A stretch of DNA of 9,962 nt from Flavobacteriales bacterium (GTDB taxonomy: Bacteria > Bacteroidota > Bacteroidia > Flavobacteriales_D > Sanyastnellaceae). The DNA is taken from positions 1 through 9,962 of the forward strand of contig JAIYCK010000214.1 in the NCBI GenBank assembly GCA_027488055.1. Direction: 5' to 3'. The notes below the pieces were generated by a model, which worked only from the letters and a program-made list of their open reading frames with translations, searched no databases and had not been told where the DNA came from. Below, in pieces: positions 7,416 through 9,962 of the stretch (its first letter is position 1; the number at the start of each line of letters is the position of its first letter). The position numbers and the translations under genes are program-made.

Positions 7416-9962
7416 TCAAGGTTTGGCTGCTACATTTGATCCAGATACATTCACCCATTGACCGGTTTGTCGACTTACGACACTCTCGTCATACATCGGC
7501 GAGCAACTTAAGCCAGGAAGATAAAAGCGTCCTGCATAAGCGGCAGTCAATCGTATCCTGAATATTTTCGTTTCATTGATATACAAGTCGAAATAACTGA
7601 AAACACGATCATCTCGCACATCTTGGTATTCAGGTAAACTGATGTTCTCCGCAATTGCAGACCCATCCATGCGTTGATTGCCAATTTCCCATCCTCCTGC
7701 AAATACTTGTTCCAAGGCCAATTCTTTGAGTTCACCCCGATCACCTGGATTCCACACCCGCACCTGTGCATAAAACTCGGTGCCTTGTTCAAGTTGTGAC
7801 ACATTGATTTCACTTCCAGCCATATCTAAATATGCTATTTCGGTGTACAACTGCGTGTGCGCCATCTGTTCGGTTTGTATGGCAGGCTGCCCATTGCTGA
7901 TGATACGGACATACAGGGTTCCTTTGCCTTTGTTTTGAATAGAAAAAGAGTGATTATTTGACCCTGCAACCGGCAGATCGATGATCGAAACCGTTGCGGG
8001 CGTATTCACTTTTTTATTGAATCCTTTACCGACATTCACTACAAAGTCCATGGATTGGCCCTTTTCTTTAGCGGCGAATTTGCTATACGCGATCAGTGTG
8101 AATGCTGTGGTTTGTGTGCTATAAAAGGCTTCGTTGTTGATCCCTGATGCTAATTCTTGTAACAAGGGCATCACGCGTACCTTGTCATTGAGCAAGACCA
8201 ATGTTTCTACAATCATGGCTAGATCCCGCCAATTGCTTCCATAGGTATAGGATAACTCACGGTAGCTGCTAACGGAAGTAGGTGCATTGTATACCAATTG
8301 CTGAGCTTCATCGGTGCGGCCTGCGAGCGCGTAAGCCGCCGCCAATCTCCATTTGGCAGGTACTGATAAATTGGTCATTGATTTGAGTCGCGACATTGCA
8401 CCCCATTCGGGTTTACCTGCAAGGGCTAAAGTATATAGTCGATACGCCTGCTGCACATGATCTAGATTTTGCCAGATGTAACCACTGGGGCTCCAGGCCT
8501 GTGCATTCCGCTGCTGAAATGCGGTCCAATTGGCCAGCCATGCATCCGATACGGCATAGCCCTTGCGTTTGGCTTCGAGTAAAAAATGACCAGCATAGGT
8601 GCTTCCCCATTGGTCGCTCGTCGTATTGCCTGGCCAATATCCCATGCCGCCGTCATAGGTTGTGTATCCACTCAAGCGCTGGATGGCTTCATTGATGTGG
8701 TTAGAGATACTTTGTTTTTGAAAATCGTTTAGATCGATGATTTCGCTCAAAAACAATTGAGGAAAGGCAGCCGATGTGGTTTGCTCCACACAACCATGGG
8801 GATATCGAATGAGATACCTAAGTTGGTTTTCGATGTTGAGTGAAGGCAAACTGCTTACTTCGACTTTTACAGAATTGCTCCCAGGCGTGCCGTGCAGTTC
8901 GTAGCTTCCGTTCCACGAGTTGTTGCTTTCGATGACCCCATCGGAAATACGTGTCTCATATGGATTTGGATTGCGTACATCCAATTCGATCTCGTGGTAG
9001 GCCGAATGACCGAGGGTATTTTCGACACGTACTTTGACTTTGGCAATGCCTTGCAGATCGTTCACTTTAAGTTGGAAGTTCACGATTTTATCACCCATTT
9101 TGTTGAATGTAATGACTTCTTCTGCATTCCCAATTACACTTACAAATTCATTGGTCTCAACTTTTATTTTTACATCCTTGATGTTTTTGTCCATTGCGAA
9201 GATTGTGACAGGGAGCGCGATTTGTTCTCCCAAACTCAATACTCGCGGCAAGGTCGCTAGCACCATCAGTGGTTTTTTTACCGGAACGGTTTTTTCGGCA
9301 TTTCCAAATGCAGGCGCATCCTCGGCGATCACCATCACGCGCACGCTTCCCACGTAATTGGGCATGGTGATTTTATGATTTTGATTTTGGCCCGGTTCGA
9401 GTTTAAATGGACCTAAGAACATGACCACTGGCTTGAAACGATTGGCCGTTTGTTTGTTTTTATCAATCACTGCACCATCACCTCCTAGACTGAGAAGTTT
9501 CTCAATTTTGGTACCCATGGCGCCAATCACTTTGTCATACATGTCAAAAGTCTGCACACCCAAGGCCTCTCTGCTGTAGAAATGCCCCCATGGATCAGCT
9601 GTTTTGTGTCGAGTGAGGTCGAGTAATCCTTCGTCCACGATGGCCAAGGTATATGACATTCCTCGTCCGCTTTTTTCTTTGATGTTTATACCGAATGTTT
9701 GTTCGGGAGCAAGTTCATTTGCCATTTCAATTACCGGATATAAATGCGATTCAGGGAACTCCACAAAAATGGGAATGACGCCATACAATCGAATCGGCAT
9801 ATCATTGATGGTTTGACCATGCGGTTGGATCAAACTCACGTGTACATAGACATTGGGAGCCATGCTTTTGTCTGTGACAAACGTATATTTATTTTCACTG
9901 CCATTGACGCTGATCCATTCCTTGCGTAAAATCCCTGATGCGTTCTCTACAGTAATCAATGC
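7416..9962 (-). CDS. alpha-2-macroglobulin family protein, C-terminal part, 5'-truncated by window edge
   Basis: These are the last 848 residues of a bacterial alpha-2-macroglobulin; the frame is open to the right edge and full-length Bacteroidota members are roughly twice as long. Such proteins act in the periplasm, trapping or covalently linking attacking proteases. Numbering from the first in-frame TTG (9959): the block VDEGLLDLT...ALGVQTFDMYD lies at 108-141, the A2M domain with RVMVIAEDAPAFG at about 170-240, and the thioester domain begins near 375. The thioester motif CVEQ (390-393, bases 8781-8792) is intact within RYPHGCVEQTTSAAFPQLF, followed by YDGGMGYWPG (435-444) and helical repeats. 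A C-terminal macroglobulin-like beta domain (about 660-847) follows. Signal peptide or lipobox and bait region are outside the window. The 3' end faces the shared terminator, and no penicillin-binding protein 1C gene follows it, though that neighbour could lie upstream, unseen. Confidence 0.93.
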   Translation of the reverse strand, partial: ALITVENASGILRKEWISVNGSENKYTFVTDKSMAPNVYVHVSLIQPHGQTINDMPIRLYGVIPIFVEFPESHLYPVIEMANELAPEQTFGINIKEKSGRGMSYTLAIVDEGLLDLTRHKTADPWGHFYSREALGVQTFDMYDKVIGAMGTKIEKLLSLGGDGAVIDKNKQTANRFKPVVMFLGPFKLEPGQNQNHKITMPNYVGSVRVMVIAEDAPAFGNAEKTVPVKKPLMVLATLPRVLSLGEQIALPVTIFAMDKNIKDVKIKVETNEFVSVIGNAEEVITFNKMGDKIVNFQLKVNDLQGIAKVKVRVENTLGHSAYHEIELDVRNPNPYETRISDGVIESNNSWNGSYELHGTPGSNSVKVEVSSLPSLNIENQLRYLIRYPHGCVEQTTSAAFPQLFLSEIIDLNDFQKQSISNHINEAIQRLSGYTTYDGGMGYWPGNTTSDQWGSTYAGHFLLEAKRKGYAVSDAWLANWTAFQQRNAQAWSPSGYIWQNLDHVQQAYRLYTLALAGKPEWGAMSRLKSMTNLSVPAKWRLAAAYALAGRTDEAQQLVYNAPTSVSSYRELSYTYGSNWRDLAMIVETLVLLNDKVRVMPLLQELASGINNEAFYSTQTTAFTLIAYSKFAAKEKGQSMDFVVNVGKGFNKKVNTPATVSIIDLPVAGSNNHSFSIQNKGKGTLYVRIISNGQPAIQTEQMAHTQLYTEIAYLDMAGSEINVSQLEQGTEFYAQVRVWNPGDRGELKELALEQVFAGGWEIGNQRMDGSAIAENISLPEYQDVRDDRVFSYFDLYINETKIFRIRLTAAYAGRFYLPGLSCSPMYDESVVSRQTGQWVNVSGSNVAAKP

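Noticed and set aside
8892..9357. Open frames on the plus strand opposite the macroglobulin gene, and similar open frames opposite the TPR, EnvC-like and urocanase genes.
   Set aside because: They lie entirely inside strongly supported genes, have no recognisable domain, and their composition is what antisense frames of these genes would give.

Overview
The window reads as ordinary chromosomal DNA of a member of the Bacteroidota. Several independent signs point that way: a TPR protein / DUF4292 lipoprotein / EnvC-like gene trio, a long-form (about 680 residue) urocanase, a small DUF5522 protein, a Bacteroidota-type alpha-2-macroglobulin, and a promoter with the TTTG / TAnnTTTG elements used by the sigma factor of this phylum. 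I cannot place it below phylum with confidence. I see no tRNA, rRNA, CRISPR array, insertion sequence, phage gene or long repeat. Coding density is very high and no gene-free stretch exceeds about 80 bases.

Layout. (1) Bases 1-2955, plus strand: a tight three-gene operon of a TPR protein (5' end outside the window), a DUF4292 lipoprotein and an EnvC-like coiled-coil/LytM protein whose zinc site is degenerate. It looks like a cell-envelope module. (2) Bases 2976-3884, minus strand: a PLP-dependent enzyme of the ACC deaminase / D-cysteine desulfhydrase family, convergent with EnvC. (3) Bases 3885-5243, plus strand: a 58-80 residue cysteine-rich DUF5522 protein whose longest possible start abuts the start of the PLP enzyme at a CATATG, then a BBP2-like outer-membrane beta-barrel. 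(4) Bases 5244-7415: an inverted repeat, a good Bacteroidota promoter placed almost on the start codon, a urocanase gene standing alone without other histidine-utilisation genes, and an 18-bp perfect hairpin that can terminate transcription from both sides. (5) Bases 7416-9962, minus strand: the C-terminal 848 residues of a bacterial alpha-2-macroglobulin with an intact CVEQ thioester motif; the 5' end lies beyond the window.

The genes do not form one pathway. Region 1 and the macroglobulin concern the periplasm and envelope; the PLP enzyme and urocanase are amino-acid metabolism. I found no clear undescribed system. The most interesting points are the catalytically dead EnvC-type LytM domain in its conserved trio, the small cysteine-rich DUF5522 protein, and the probably leaderless promoter of the stand-alone urocanase.
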